Below are positions 20,160 to 31,862 of a stretch of 64,000 nucleotides of DNA, piece by piece. The stretch spans positions 33,832,198 to 33,896,197 of the forward strand of contig CM075937.1 of NCBI GenBank assembly GCA_038030265.1, in the 5' to 3' direction. Each line of letters begins with the position of its first letter. Position 1 is the stretch's first letter. The notes beneath the pieces were generated by a model. The model was not told where the DNA came from. It ran no database searches and worked only from the letters and a program-made list of their open reading frames with translations. This DNA comes from Corythucha ciliata. Lineage: Eukaryota; Arthropoda; Insecta; Hemiptera; Tingidae. The translations under genes and the position numbers were made by a program.

Positions 20160-21163
20160 TGTACGGAAAGTGCGCGAGGGGGGTTGCTCGCGGGAGTCAT
20201 TTCTCGCCGCGGCGGCGAGGTTGGAGGCTTCGAAATAAAGAAGTTCTCCGGTGTTGATGAGAGGGGGGTGGTGAGAACACCCAATACCACTTTTCTCGGA
20301 CTTGGTGACGATTCGTCAACACCGAGGGATAAAAAGGAAGATCGGTGGCGTGCTGACTTAAGGTCCAGGGAATTGACGGTCGGAAATAATGATTTTAGGT
20401 GGATCGCATCGACGGCTCCACCTGCCCGGAGAAGGAAAGGGATTTCGGTAAAGGTAAGGTATTATCATGATAATACCGAGCGATCAAAGTAATATGGAAA
20501 TACTTCAGGCTAATTTTACATCGTAGCAAGTCAGCAGTAGCGGACATTCTGTCATGCAGGGGAGGTTGGGATTTCATGTAGGTCTGTTTCAGGGGCCCTA
20601 TGTTTATAGCGGGCAGGTGAGAGGATTGCGGAATCAAAACTTTGTAATGATTCATGCTCCCGAGGCCCAGGGCCACATAAGGGCCTGTGTAGTGGTGAGG
20701 TCAAGCCTTCATCCAGTGGCGGTAACGGGATTTTCGACGCCGGATCTTACGGTGGCGAGCATTTCGATCGATTTGTGTAGCCTCTTGGTATATAGCCTTC
20801 GAGGGTCCGTCGACCTTTCCGGAGGAAGTGGAGAAACTGGTGGAGTTTTGCGCTCGTGATTCGGCCCCATTGGTCATTGGAGCAGATACGCCCATCACCT
20901 GGCTTGGGGATCGTCTGACACCAACCGAGTTGGAGAAGAGTTGTTGGAGGACGTGGTAAGAATAAATTTGATAATTTTGAATAGGGGAGATGAACTCACA
21001 CTCGTGACTCGTAGTAGGAGGGAGGTAATTGCCACTTTTTGCTCGGGCGGCGCGGTGGGCCTAATAACTGGGTGGAGGATGTGTGGGGATGTAACTTCTG
21101 ATCATATGCCGATTCGGTTTAAAGTTAGGAAGGCGGTCACCGAGCACGGAGCCTACCAGAAAC
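20160..21163 (+). pseudogene. Non-LTR retrotransposon 1: 5' region and endonuclease remains
   Basis: A GC-richer block begins near 20160. From about 20520 the three frames together show an apurinic/apyrimidinic-like endonuclease: HRSKSAVADIL near the start, then PEEVEKLVEFCARDSAPLVI, and near the end the signature SDHMPIRF (around 21100-21120). At least three frameshifts and several stops break it. A 131-codon frame at 20097-20492 may be the end of ORF1, but no zinc knuckles were seen. The domain order endonuclease then RT fits the jockey/R1 group. Confidence 0.75.
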
Positions 21164-21169
21164 CCTAGG

Positions 21170-22753
21170 CGCGCGGATTGGGAGATTTTCAGGAGGAAGT
21201 TGCTGGAGCAAAGTGATGAAATGGCCCGCGACGATTTGGATAGTTTAGAAAAGGATATGACGATAGTCTTGATGCGGGCCAGGGTCCCCGTGGTCGAACG
21301 CACACCTGCGGGGATTAAGGTGGGAGGTAAGATTAACTTTCAAACAAGCTAAAAGGACCGATGGAGACTTGGAATGGCAGAGATACGATGCGGCGAAAAA
21401 GGCGTATATTTGTGCTATTAGGAAATCTAAGAGAGAAGCATGGAAAGTTTTTTGTGAGGAGATTGAAACTGTTAAGGAAGCGGCGAGGTTTAGTAGAATT
21501 ATCCGAGATGAAGCAGAGTGCCATTTTCGATCTATCACACTGTCCTCAGGTGATGTACTGGTGAATAATGGGGACATTTTGGTACATTTTCTCAGTACTC
21601 GTTTTCCAGAGTCGGCGAGGCAGCCAGTTTCTGTGGCGAGAGAAGGGCGAATGAAATGCGAGTGGAGCAGAGTCAACATATCTGCACAAAGGAACGTTTT
21701 AAGTGGGTACTCTCGACGTTGGGGCCATATAAGGCGGCGGGTCATGACGGTGTTCTCCCTGTAATCATCCAGCAGTCGACGGATGAGATGAGGGAGGGTC
21801 TCCGTCAGATAATGATTAAAGGTTTGGCTATGGGAGAAATTCCAACGTCCTGGAAGAGGGTAAGAGTTCAGTTTATACCTAAAGGTGGTGGAAGATTTCA
21901 TAACCAAGCGGCGGATTTCCGTCCTATAAGTGTAAACTGTGTGGGGCTAAGAATATTGGAGCGGGTGATTGATTTGTACATCCGTCAGGAAATATTGTCC
22001 GTTAGGGAGCTTAGTAGGCATCAGCATGCCTATAATGCAGGCAGGTCGACGGATACCGCTTTGCATGCGCTGATGTCGCTGGTAGAGGACAGTTTGTCGG
22101 TTAAAGAGTACTGTCGTTTGGGGTTGTTTATTGACATTGAGGGTGCTTTTAATAATGTTTCACGGGAGTGCATAGTAAGAGCACTGAAGGACTTCGGAGT
22201 CGATCAAATTGTAGTCGACATGATTGAGGTGATGCTTGGGAATAGGTGGGTGAATGTCATGTTGGGAGTGGTGAGGCGGAAGTGAAGGGTGAGAGGGGTC
22301 CACCTCAAGGCTCGTGCCTTTCGCCCCTTTTGTGGTGTCTAGTGATAGATAGTCTTATCAAGAGCATTGGAGCAAGAAGGTGTGTGTTGTCAGTTTTTTG
22401 CTGATGACGGAGTGATAGTTTTTAAGGCTAATGATTTGGGAACTTTGTGTGGCCTGATGAACCAGGCACTGGAGGAGTGGTGTTCACGAAGGGGATTGGC
22501 CAAGCTTCTCCTTTTTACGAGGAAAAGGAACATCACTGGATGGAGACGTATTAAAATAGACGGAAAGGAGGTGGAAAGGGTGACGGAGCTTAAGTATCTG
22601 GGTATTCCAATGAGCTCCAAGTTGTCCTGGAGAACGCGTGTTGGTAACATATGCAAAAGGGTGGTGAATACATTTCACCAACGTCGGAGGGTGGTTGGGA
22701 GCACCTGGGGCCTGAGCCTGACAAAAACGCTGTGGCTTTTTACAGGTATAGTT
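21170..22753 (+). pseudogene. Non-LTR retrotransposon 1: reverse transcriptase, first part
   Basis: This stretch encodes most of a jockey/R1-group reverse transcriptase in shifted frames. Recognisable are VQFIPKGG and FRPISVN (21866-21950), YNAGRSTDTALHALM, LFIDIEGAFNNVSRECIV (about 22126), PPQGSCLSPLLW (22301, other frame), the catalytic FADD at 22397-22408 and ELKYLGIPM with a downstream thumb. It is dead through frameshifts near 21660, 22285 and 22370. At 22753 the reading frame is interrupted by a solo LTR and resumes at 24146. Confidence 0.88.
22750..22753. repeat. Target-site duplication AGTT, left copy
   Basis: AGTT directly precedes the LTR start at 22754 and is repeated at 24142-24145. 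Counting one copy restores an open frame across the site. Confidence 0.85.
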
Positions 22754-24141
22754 TGTTGCCGGACGGTAATTATCTTACTCAAAATTATGAACGTCCTAAA
22801 TCTTTTTTCTTTCTTTCCAAATCTTTATCCTTTTACTTCACTTACTGACTTCTCTTACTCTCTAGCGGCTTTCATTCAGACGACGGAAGGGCGCGGCCCT
22901 CCTCGCCCCTCAGCTCCTGTTTCTACTTCCAAAAAATCTTGCTGACTCGACAAAACATTTTTTTTACTTTTCACTATGCGAGCCTATCAGATCTCTCCAT
23001 TTTTTCCGTTTCCATTTCAAGAACCAATCACAAAGGACCTCCTAAATATAAATACGGCTCTCAGTAAAAAGTTCAACAACACTCTGCCTTAACACTCTGC
23101 TTCCTGCTCTAGATGCGATCTGATGATTTACCGTCTGCGTTAACCGACACTGGCTTGTTTCTGAGAGGTTGAGAATAATTCGTCTTGAAGTCTTCACCGT
23201 CTGCGATCCTGAAGTTGGAGATACAACGGCGCGGGATAAGACCTTGGCTGAAGGCCCCCCAACCGAGAGTGAGCATTCGTTCGACGCCGCATGACGCGTA
23301 ATTTCTTGGAATTACGCGTCCAGAAACGGTGAGGGATGCCTGAATCAAATTAAGTCTTTTGATCTGGGGCCGCGTCAGCGCACATCATTGAAAATGTGCT
23401 CAGATCTGGGTGGAGGGGGGGCCCCATATGCGGCCCATCTCCAACTACTGTGATATTGTCTAGTCAGTTGTGTTTTGTCTGTTTACTCGGTAAGTTGTTT
23501 TTGTTTTCTCCCGATTTTTAGTTTAATTTTTAATTTTTAGGCATTGATTTATCGGTTGTTCGCCCGTACCTTGTTTGATCCTTGGTCTCGTTGTGTTTCT
23601 GTTTTAATTGCGTAGTTTGAGAATGGCGTTGTTGCCGAAACCGCGGTCACAAATAAACAAATAAGTGGGAGAGATCTTTCTTATCTTCAATATCTTCGTT
23701 TGTTTCACCGGCCTAAGACAGTCCGTCTTGGCTCGTACGTTTTCCTTCCCCAAAGCGTCGTTCTCTTCACGCTCCTTCTCCGGGAGTCGACTGCTTTATC
23801 TTCCTTTCTTTTCTACCACCTTTTCCCGCAGAGTATTTTGGCTCGGCCAAACTCTTCTGGTTAATTTTCTTTCTTTTTTTTACACCACGGATCGACCACA
23901 TGCTATGGCGCTTATTCGGCTCGTACGTTCCAAGCGCTATTCCCCGAGCGTCGCCCTTCCGTGATTATTGGCTCAGCCAAAGTCACACACCCCCCATCCA
24001 TCTTTCTCTTTCCGTGATTATTGGCGCAGCCAAAATCACCCCCCCCCCCAACTAAAGTACAAAAAGACTATGGCTGGTAATAGTTCTTATTTTTCCCCTC
24101 GAGGGATCGGGGCGCGATCCAACTTTTCTACCCCCGTAACA
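22754..24141. mobile_element. Solo LTR inserted in non-LTR element 1
   Basis: The element starts TGTTGCC and ends GTAACA, with 4-bp AGTT target duplications. Length is 1388 bp. It contains a TATA-like box TATAAATA at about 23046, an AATAAA near 23650, and no internal protein domain. These are the parts of a retrotransposon LTR (U3 promoter, R, U5), so it is a solo LTR left by recombination. A 4-bp duplication with TG...CA ends fits Ty3/gypsy-type elements. Open frames inside (22651-22945, 23109-23348, 23665-23964) are treated as chance. Confidence 0.85.
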
Positions 24142-24145
24142 AGTT
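24142..24145. repeat. Target-site duplication AGTT, right copy
   Basis: This matches 22750-22753. The RT reading frame continues directly after this copy. Confidence 0.85.
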
Positions 24146-24422
24146 AAACCGAGGATCCTGTATGGGGCCTTGGTCTGGTGGGAGGCCGCAGGCCAATTAT
24201 GGGCTCAGAAGGAGCTCAATAAGGTGCAGAGGCTGGCCTGCCTGGCCACATTGAGGCCATTTAGGACCACGCCTACTGCAGCCATGTAAGTGATGTTGGG
24301 GTTGCGTCCACTTTACTTAGAAGTGAAAGTACGAGCAATGGAGGCATGCTATAACTTGAAAACCCACGTTTCTTCGGGGAGAGAGATGGGTCCATAGGAG
24401 GATAGCAGCTGAGCTGCATGAA
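24146..24422 (+). pseudogene. Non-LTR retrotransposon 1: RT thumb continuation
   Basis: After the LTR the frame reads ILYGALVWWEA, then KVQRLACLATLRPFRTTPTA, the conserved post-RT region of jockey/R1-group elements. A stop follows in the PTAAM-stop-VMLGL stretch, and a later frameshift gives WVHRRIAAELHE at the end. The segment is cut at 24420-24422 by a DNA element and resumes at 26304. Confidence 0.85.
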
Positions 24423-26301
24423 CCCAATAAACCAGGAAATGTTTTTTAAATTTTTTGTTCAATATTGGACCATTGAAAAAATATTGCCAATGCAAAAAAA
24501 ATATTTATGCCATATTGATTGACCAATAAAGAATAAATATTATATAACTAATGTTGTTTAAGCGTTGATCCAATATTTGTACGCCAATATTAGATTAATA
24601 ATGGTGCTTAAGCGTTGGTCCCACGTTTGTAGGATAATGTTTTTGTTTTATTGAAATTTCAATATATTTTCAATGCTGTACGGTTTATATTTTTTCAATA
24701 ATTTCCATAAACGTTATTCAAATGAGAGGGCATTCATCCGAATCATGTCTTTGGACTAATACTGTCATGCTGTGATTCAAATCTAACTATAAAAATGTGT
24801 GTGTACCTAATTATACATACATTATACATATGATAATTATCGTACAATTTGTAGCTCATTTTGTTTTTTAAGAGTGAAATTATTGAGTCAGTAATTAAAC
24901 ATCCTGCAGACTCGCGTTGCTTTCACTTTAGTTTAGGGTACGACAAGAAAAAAACGGTTTTTTTAGAGTATAATTATTTCAGCTCGTGCGGAAAGAGAGC
25001 TTGGCCTTGAGTCACAATGTCATGCGACCCCTCTATTCCACCCTTGTTTCGATACGCCGTGCCTTACCATCCCTTCTTTCAATTCTCAGAACGGTTTCTC
25101 GCTCCTTCCAAGCGCCTGCCTGTTCACCCCCACCACTAGGAGTAGTCCTAGTCAGCCATCTGTTTGACTACTTCTTGCTCTCTTGGCTTGGATCAGGCCT
25201 GGGGCCTGGGGATAAGTTAGATGTGTACGTTTGTGAGGAGATAGTTCACCTAAAAAGCTTTATATTTATATTTTTGTGTGAGTGCTCAACTGTGAAGCTT
25301 TCAATTTCCCCTAGCTGAAGCTCAACAGTAAGTACCAAATAACCCAGTTGCAATAATTATTTTTGTATTTCGATAAGCAATTAACGAAACGAAAGAAAAA
25401 GTACAAAAATGCACTGTGCTCAATCCTTCCGAAATAAATGTCCATAACTCAAATGCCCATTTCTTTCGTAGGCTATTTGGGCTGCTACTACTACGCCACG
25501 GGACGGAATTGTTTATTTCCCTTTCCTCCGAATGATTTTTAGAATTTCACTCATTTTTTTCGTGAGTATTATTTTTTTGTAATCAATCTGGAAAGCTTTT
25601 GTAAATCTAGTTACAGAAGTACTTCGCTGAGTTGTGCAGCCAAAATGTGATAAAGGTGCCTGTTTGGAATTTGAATTCGCAGTTTAAGATGTAAGGACAA
25701 AAATGCACTGTGCTTGATCCTTTCGAAATGCCTTTCCGTAACATAAACGACATTTATTTCGTAGGTTTGGGCTGCCGCAACTACGTTACTGGACGGAATT
25801 GTTTCTTTCCCTTTTAATTTCAATGGTTTTTGGAACCTCAATCGTTGTTTTGTGAGTATTGCTTTTTTTGTTTTCCAATTGGAAAATAATTGTTAATCTG
25901 ACGTTCCTTACAGAAGCACTTCGCAGAGTTTGTGCAGCGAAATTTAGAAAAAGCTGCCTGTTTGAAATTTGAGTACCCAGTTTGAGGCAACGTATGAAAA
26001 ATTGGTGTAGGTACCAATATTTTTGATCATCACATTTAATCATTATTATTGCCGATCATTTTTACAATATTTTAAAAAGGAATACAACTAATATTGTTTG
26101 AACGTTGGAAGTAGCCATTTATAAAACATTAATTGAATGAAAGTAGACAACATTTTATAAACATTTTGTACAATCTACAATAAATAAATATTGTTTCGTG
26201 TCATTTAAACAACATTTATTAAATGGGACATGACAAACGTTGATTAAATATTGATATTAAATATTTATAAAATATTCTTTCATTGATTTTGGTTTACTGG
26301 G
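24423..26301. mobile_element. DNA element with CCCARTAAACCA termini, class unknown
   Basis: The 1.88-kb insert starts CCCAATAAACCA and ends TGGTTTACTGGG, a 12-bp inverted pair with one mismatch. AA occurs on both sides (24421-24422 and 26302-26303). Removing the insert with one AA restores the RT frame, so the ends are well defined. It is AT-rich, with many ATATTG/CAATAT words near both ends and an internal 293-bp tandem duplication. No transposase was recognised. A 2-bp AA duplication does not match the common superfamilies I know. Confidence 0.7.
25403..25988 (+). repeat. 293-bp internal tandem duplication
   Basis: Two adjacent diverged copies begin ACAAAAATGCACTGTGCT at 25403 and 25696. 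Each runs through GGACGGAATTGTTT and TACAGAAG(T/C)ACTTCGC to CAGTTT(A/G)AG. The duplication lies inside the DNA element. Confidence 0.8.
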
Positions 26302-26303
26302 AA

Positions 26304-26441
26304 GCGGCGCCTATCACTCAGATGAAAAGTGATAGGATTGTGAAGCGTCTGGATCTAGGAAGATCGGTTCAGGTAAAGGTGTGGATCCAATGTGAATCCA
26401 ATGGAGCCTATCCCATAATGGAGTCTGCATGCATTACCTGA
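26304..26441 (+). pseudogene. Non-LTR retrotransposon 1: last recognisable segment
   Basis: The frame resumes as AAPITQMKSDRIVKRLDLG and ends with TGA at 26439. A Ser-Asp motif at this distance after the thumb is usual in the linker before RNase H of this group. No RNase H motif follows, so the copy appears truncated or decayed here. Confidence 0.65.
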
Positions 26442-26684
26442 CTTATGAAGGTAACAGACAGATTTGAAAATCGGTTGAACCGGCAATTTCAAACCCAATA
26501 TCAGCGTGGCCTGAAAACGGTATTACAGCTGTGGCCCGTTTTACACGATCAAGTTTTTCGATCAAATATACGTTCCAACTGTTGGTATAACGAAGATCAT
26601 AAGGTAACAACCGCAAAATTTACAGTTTGTGCATATATTTGATCAACAAATCCTGGTGTGAATAAATGGGCTTGAGTAGGGAAC

Positions 26685-26913
26685 TTGCATGAATGCCCTA
26701 TTTGGGAGAAAATTATACCGGTGAATTGGAATACGGACCGAAGGATATCAACGGTAGTTGCAGCCCGATTGGTGCGTCTCGTGATTTTTAAATTCGTTTA
26801 AAAGTTCTTCAGGATGGGGTGGATAGTGCGAGGGAAAATGACGTCAGTGTGCAGTTGTAAAGCATTTGAGGAAACTCTAAAATGTTTTGTTTACAAATAA
26901 CAAGAAAAATTGA
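26685..26913 (-). repeat. Dispersed repeat family B, copy 2 (inverted)
   Basis: This is the diverged inverse of 9997-10228. Shared words include TTGCATGAATGCCC, ATCAACGGTAGTTGCAGCCC and GAGGGAAAATGACGTCA. Confidence 0.65.
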
Positions 26914-27816
26914 ACTGGTGGAAAGGTGGTTCAGATGTATAGTGGTCTAAACATGGTCTAAGGCCCGTATCCAAGTCGTTCCTAGAATTTCCCTCAACTC
27001 AAAGCTCCCTCACAAACTGGAAAAATTATAAAGTAACACGTGATTCTACAAACTGTGAGGCAGGTTGGAGTCGAGGAAATTTCGAGGAATGACTTGGTAT
27101 AAGGGCCTAAATATGCTCTTCTCTCAAGTGTATGTTGATGAGAATAGATAATAACATTTATGTAACTAATGGGAATTTGCTGTAATCGGTCTAATTATAT
27201 GTTTAATCGCTTATTACGGTACTCGATAACGAACAAATTCCTTGTTTATTCAACAAAATAGGATAGGTAATGAGATACTCGAATACTCTTTTTAAAATTT
27301 TATTTGAATTTAGAACTATAACTTAACCATCCGGATAAGATCCTTCCCAAATGGGATATTTGTTTTTCTGTCTGGTACTTAATGGGATCATTTCCCAAGA
27401 GGATTATAAGGCGAAATGCTCTTGAGACAGTATATTTGGTATTCCTTTTGACACATGGATGAATTAAAGAAAAACTTGTTATTCCTGCGGGATATTTCCC
27501 GACTTCGGAGGCATTCGCTGAAAGGGAAGGTGAGTGTATTAGGGAACGATGTTGAGGGCGGAAACACACAACTCGTAAGTAAGAGAGTTGTGATGGGCTG
27601 TGTGGATGGCTGGACATGCGCCAGTCTTTCTCACCCCTACAGCTTCATCTTCGAACACATCCCACCCCTCGTCTGACACAAAACGACGGCTGGAGGTACG
27701 AGAACGGCTTTTCCGTTTCGGCCACCCGCTTCACAAAACCCCCTTTTTAAGCGCGGCAACAAGAGGTCTCGCATTTACCCTCTTGTATCGCTTCGGGAGC
27801 CCTGTTTTTCGAGAAC
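26914..27816. other. Intergenic, upstream of the second agatoxin-like gene
   Basis: No gene was recognised. Near the 3' end a weak TATA-like TTTTTAAG (about 27744) lies roughly 70 bases before the start codon at 27817, similar to the spacing in the first agatoxin-like gene. Confidence 0.4.
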
Positions 27817-27910
27817 ATGAAATCTCAAACGGTCCTACTGATCGCTCTTATTGTCGTCGCGACTTTCGCGACAATGGCATGGGCGACCCCGGCTTCTTAC
27901 TTCGATGATG
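27817..27910 (+). CDS. Second agatoxin-like precursor gene, exon 1 (signal peptide)
   Basis: The ATG at 27817 opens a secretion signal with hydrophobic core TVLLIALIVVATFATMAWA, then TPASYFDD. The exon ends in phase 1 at a strong donor GTAAGT. Length (94 versus 91 nt), phase and the closing S-Y-x-D-(Y/D) pattern match exon 1 of the gene at 14907, so it is read as a paralogous first exon. I searched the rest of the window by eye for a propeptide exon or an eight-cysteine exon and found none. The rest may be beyond the window, lost, or cut off by the transposons that follow. Confidence 0.65.
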
Positions 27911-29662
27911 GTAAGTTACGACAATTGTCATTTTACATTTTCTTAAACGAAGCCGTATTAATGGAGTCCAGAGAACCAAATCATAATCGTCATCAGATTA
28001 AACACCGAAATCCGCGTTGGGGGAAAAAAAATTTGCAATAGAACAAGGACACAACATTTTTTAGCGCTTCAATACCTACACGTTCAAAATCAGTAAAACC
28101 AACTTTTTCCCACCTTATGTCAATCCTAGCAAGGTGATATTTGCTCTAAGGAAAAAGGAACAAAAATAAACACTCTTTCTCAAGGAACCTGCAGGTATTG
28201 CTTTTCTCGTCTGAAGAAGCTAGTGCTCCAAATTGTGGAAGTTTTTTCACGTTGACGCTATGTGACGAGACGTATACATATAAGCTGAAGGACAAAAACT
28301 TGTTAACACGACTTATGTTAATCAGATATTCCAAGAGGAAGCAAAAGAGAAGTGACGACTAAGTTTTAATTTAATATTAAACTCGCTCCAGATTAGCATT
28401 TTGCAAAGTGTGCCCCTACCCTTTTCGGTGAATGAAAATGACGCCCACGATTTCACTAAACTTCAAAAGAAACGTATTATTAGTATACTTTTTAATTAAT
28501 TAAAGTCGTATCTTTATTTTTGTCGAGAAAGTTACTTTTAAAAAATTCCTTACGAAAATTTCATTAACAGCGCAACAAATTTCTGCCACCCCCCCCCCCG
28601 CTTAAACGTTGATTTATCGAAAGATAAGCGTTCAATTGAATTCGCGATCGTCGACATTTTGACAGTTAACTGACGCCGAAAATGATATCTTCGGAAATGT
28701 CATTATTCGCACAAATAAGTCGTCTTCGTTTATTCTTTATTTATCTTCATGGTGTACGGGAAATAAACGTTTGACATTCACAGACTAAAAACCATAGTAT
28801 TGTGGTAAGGCGGTATTATCGGTGAAATAGTTTAAATTAATACAATATATTTCGAATGTTCTGGGAAGATGAAAAACACAAATTCTTAAACAGTAGTTAT
28901 TCTGAAACTGATGGGTTTGCAAGTGTAATCAATGAAGTGAAATGAAAGCACTCGTAGAAGTATTCATTTCCGGGAAACCGTTAAAATAAATTCGATTTCA
29001 CGAAGCAAAGGTTGTTGTGAACGACAGTTATTTATAAATAAAAGAAATCTAAAATCTAAAAATAAAAGTTCAGCAATCAGACAGAAAAACGTCAAAAATA
29101 AAACAAATCAAAAGAAATCTATCTAATTTGGTAAAATTGTAAAATAAATTAAATTGTAAATAAATGAAATTAAAAATTTATTGACAGCAAATTACGACAT
29201 CGTTCGTATAGGAGCGACAGGCGCTTGGTAACAATTTGAGAAATCAATTCTTCAGGCAGATAATACTAATTGCCAAATGGGATTCCGACAATTCTTTTCA
29301 TTTCAACAAATTTATCACGTTCTCCAGCGAAGGGGTGGGGTTTAAATTAAGGCATACGAATCAGCGCCGCCATTCCTGTCAGTCAAACGTGCCTTTCATT
29401 CACAATTGGCAGGCCCACCCCGCCTGCTTTTATTCACATTATTCTATCGTGTTGACACGCATATCACCCACGTCTTCCTATCCGACGAAACCATAGTTGT
29501 TATGCCTTACCGCATAACATTGTTTACACCTACGCAGGCTCAATTATGCTTTGTTATAAAGGCGACAATGGCACCTTTGCTAGTGAATCCTCAGTCTATT
29601 GCATTTGAAAGCGACGCCTTCATAGCCAATTAAGTGTTTATATGATTCGACCAATACTGCCA
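27911..29662. other. Putative intron or decayed remainder of second agatoxin-like gene
   Basis: AT-rich sequence with a C-run at about 28590 and A-rich stretches at 29040-29180. No exon with the expected Cys spacing or dibasic site was seen. Confidence 0.4.
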
Positions 29663-30508
29663 GATTTGACAAAAAAGTTTGCGGGCTTGTCAACTTCAGA
29701 AAAAAAAACGAAACTTATACCGAGCTTTCGGAAGAATATATTTCCTTCATCAGGGTTCTACACAGAAACAAGAAAACAATAAATACCAATAAATCCCATA
29801 ACCAGCACCCCCCCACCCTTTGACAAGAAGTAATTAGTTGTACTTACAAAATTTCTTTTTTATGATGTTAACATTAAATTAAAATTAAAATAAAAAACCG
29901 AAGCAAAAAACAAGCAGTGAAAAACTATAGTCTCCATGTCAAAAATCGAACTAAAGGAGCACACATGCCTAGCAGAGCGGGTATAACGCACCCCGATCAC
30001 GACCCTACCCTTCTCACTCCTACTAAGAACCAATAGCCCCTTTTTTCCCGGTGCCACTCATAATAATATTACCCTGTACACAACAAATTTCAATGAAAAA
30101 AAAAAAACCGAACATCAAGACATAAAAATAAAAATAACTAATACGCTACCAAATAAATAAATATATAAATAAAACATAAAAATAAACAAAAAAAAAATCT
30201 GACAAAAAACAACCACCGATACCAATAAGTTTAGGCAACGGATATTTCGTTTTTTAAAAAACAACTTTTATTTAAATGCGCGAACCAATTATACAGCAAT
30301 TACACTCCGAAATACTCATCAAAAAGTGAGACTTCCGAATGGGTTGCAGGGAGTTTTATTTTCTAGAAAAGGAAGGTGGGGGTTGTTATTGTTTACATAG
30401 TAAAAGATATCTTACAACTAAGAAGGTGCTTACGTGTCTACTATTGTTTAGGAGGAAACTAGATCTAATGGTTAAGCGGACTTAACTTAGATTATATAAA
30501 TAAAACAT

Positions 30509-30546
<38 letters not shown>

Positions 30547-30619
30547 CTGACAAAAAACAACCACCGACACTACGGGCCCACCCTAAAACATTCTTCCGGA
30601 AAAACATCACAACCATCAT
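29663..30619 (-). repeat. Penelope composite, left inverted arm
   Basis: This arm is the inverse of 30913-31862, with the hammerhead-like motif on the minus strand (TCATCAG at 29747-29753, TTTC at 29726-29729) and a long A-run near 30510-30542. Sequence next to the 283-bp loop contains CACTACGGGCCCACCC. Confidence 0.8.
29720..29775 (-). ncRNA. Hammerhead-like motif, copy 1
   Basis: On the minus strand CTGATGA (29753-29747) is followed by a GGAA...TTCC hairpin and GAAA-GCTC. This fits a hammerhead core with a two-pair stem III (A-U and G-C) and predicted cleavage after the C of GCTC. Stem I near the core is only three pairs (ACC with GGT). It is identical in the core to the copies at 31769 and 35218. 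Confidence 0.35.
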
Positions 30620-30625
30620 GTACTA

Positions 30626-30912
30626 TTGGCATACACCGCCAAAACTCCACTAAACATTACCCCCTACCCACTCACGTCTGTCCGAAAATTACACGAGGCA
30701 GTGTCATTCTGGATAAAAAGCATCTCCTTCACCAGCCGTCGCGGAAGAGACGCTTCCCTACATTTCACGTCCGGAGCATCCAGGCCCCACAACGAAAATT
30801 GGCCCACGCAACGAAGGAATTCTTTAAAGCTAACCAGGATCTGTAGCTACTTCGTGCTGACAAAGGAAATAAGTCGGTGATCATGCCGAAGAAAGACTAT
30901 GAAGAGCGTCCT
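30626..30912 (+). pseudogene. Penelope-like RT, N-terminal fragment
   Basis: The loop between the inverted arms carries, in plus orientation, the sequence that starts the RT gene at 34700-34440 (minus), including GTGATCATGCCGAAGAAAGA near its end. Frames are broken by stops. It ends abruptly at about 30908, where the right arm begins. Confidence 0.75.
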
Positions 30913-31862
30913 TGATGGTTGTGATGTTTTTCCGGAAGAATGTTTTAGGGTGGGCCCGTAGTGTCGGTGGTTGTTTTTTGTCAGATATATTTTTTTTTTT
31001 TTTGATGTTTTATTTATATAATCTAAGTTAAGTCCGCTTAACCATTAGATCTAGTTTCCTCCTAAACAATAGTAGACACGTAAGCACCTTCTTAGTTGTA
31101 AGATATCTTTTACTATGTAAACAATAACAACCCCCACCTTCCTTTTCTAGAAAATAAAACTCCCTGTAACCCATTCGGAAGTCTCACTTTTTGATGAGTA
31201 TTTCGGAGTGTAATTGCTGTATAATTGGTTCGCGCATTTAAATAAAAGTTGTTTTTTAAAAAACGAAATATCCGTTGCCTAAACTTATTGGTATCGGTGG
31301 TTGTTTTTTGTCAGATTTTTTTTTGTTTATTTTTATGTTTTATTTATATATTTATTTATTTATTTGGTAGCGTATTAGTTATTTTTATTTTTATGTCTTG
31401 ATGTTCGGGTTTTTTTCATTGAAATTGGTTGTGTACAGGGTAATATTATTATGAGGGGCACCGGGAAAAAAGGGGCTATTGGTTCTTAGTAGGAGAGATA
31501 AGGGAGGGACGTGATCGGGGTGCGTTATACCCGCTCTGCTACGTTTGTGTGCTCCTTTAGTTCGATTTTTGACATGGAGACTATAGTTTTTCACTGTTTG
31601 TTTTTTGCTTCGGGTTTTTATTTTTATTGCCATTTTTATTTCAATGTAATGTTAACATCATAAAAAAGAAATTTTGTAAGTACAACTAATTACTTCTTGT
31701 CAAAGGGTGGGGGGTGCTGGTTATGGGATTTATTCGCATTTATTGTTTTCTTGTTTCTTTGTAGAACCCTGATGAAGGAAATATATTCTTCCGAAAGCTC
31801 GGTATAAGTTTCGTTTTTTTTCCGAAGTTGTGACCACAAGCCCGCAAACTTTTGTGTCAATT
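30913..31862 (+). repeat. Penelope composite, right inverted arm
   Basis: This is the inverse of the left arm and partly overlaps direct repeat copy 1. It begins TGATGGTTGTGATGTTTTTC and contains a 0.33-kb segment, 31000-31310, bounded by repeats of GGTGGTTGTTTTTTGTCAGA. Direct repeat copy 2 lacks that segment. Confidence 0.8.

Noticed and set aside
23665..23964. 99-codon frame inside the solo LTR
   Set aside because: It lies in the LTR R/U5-like region, which is non-coding; CT-rich composition explains the frame.
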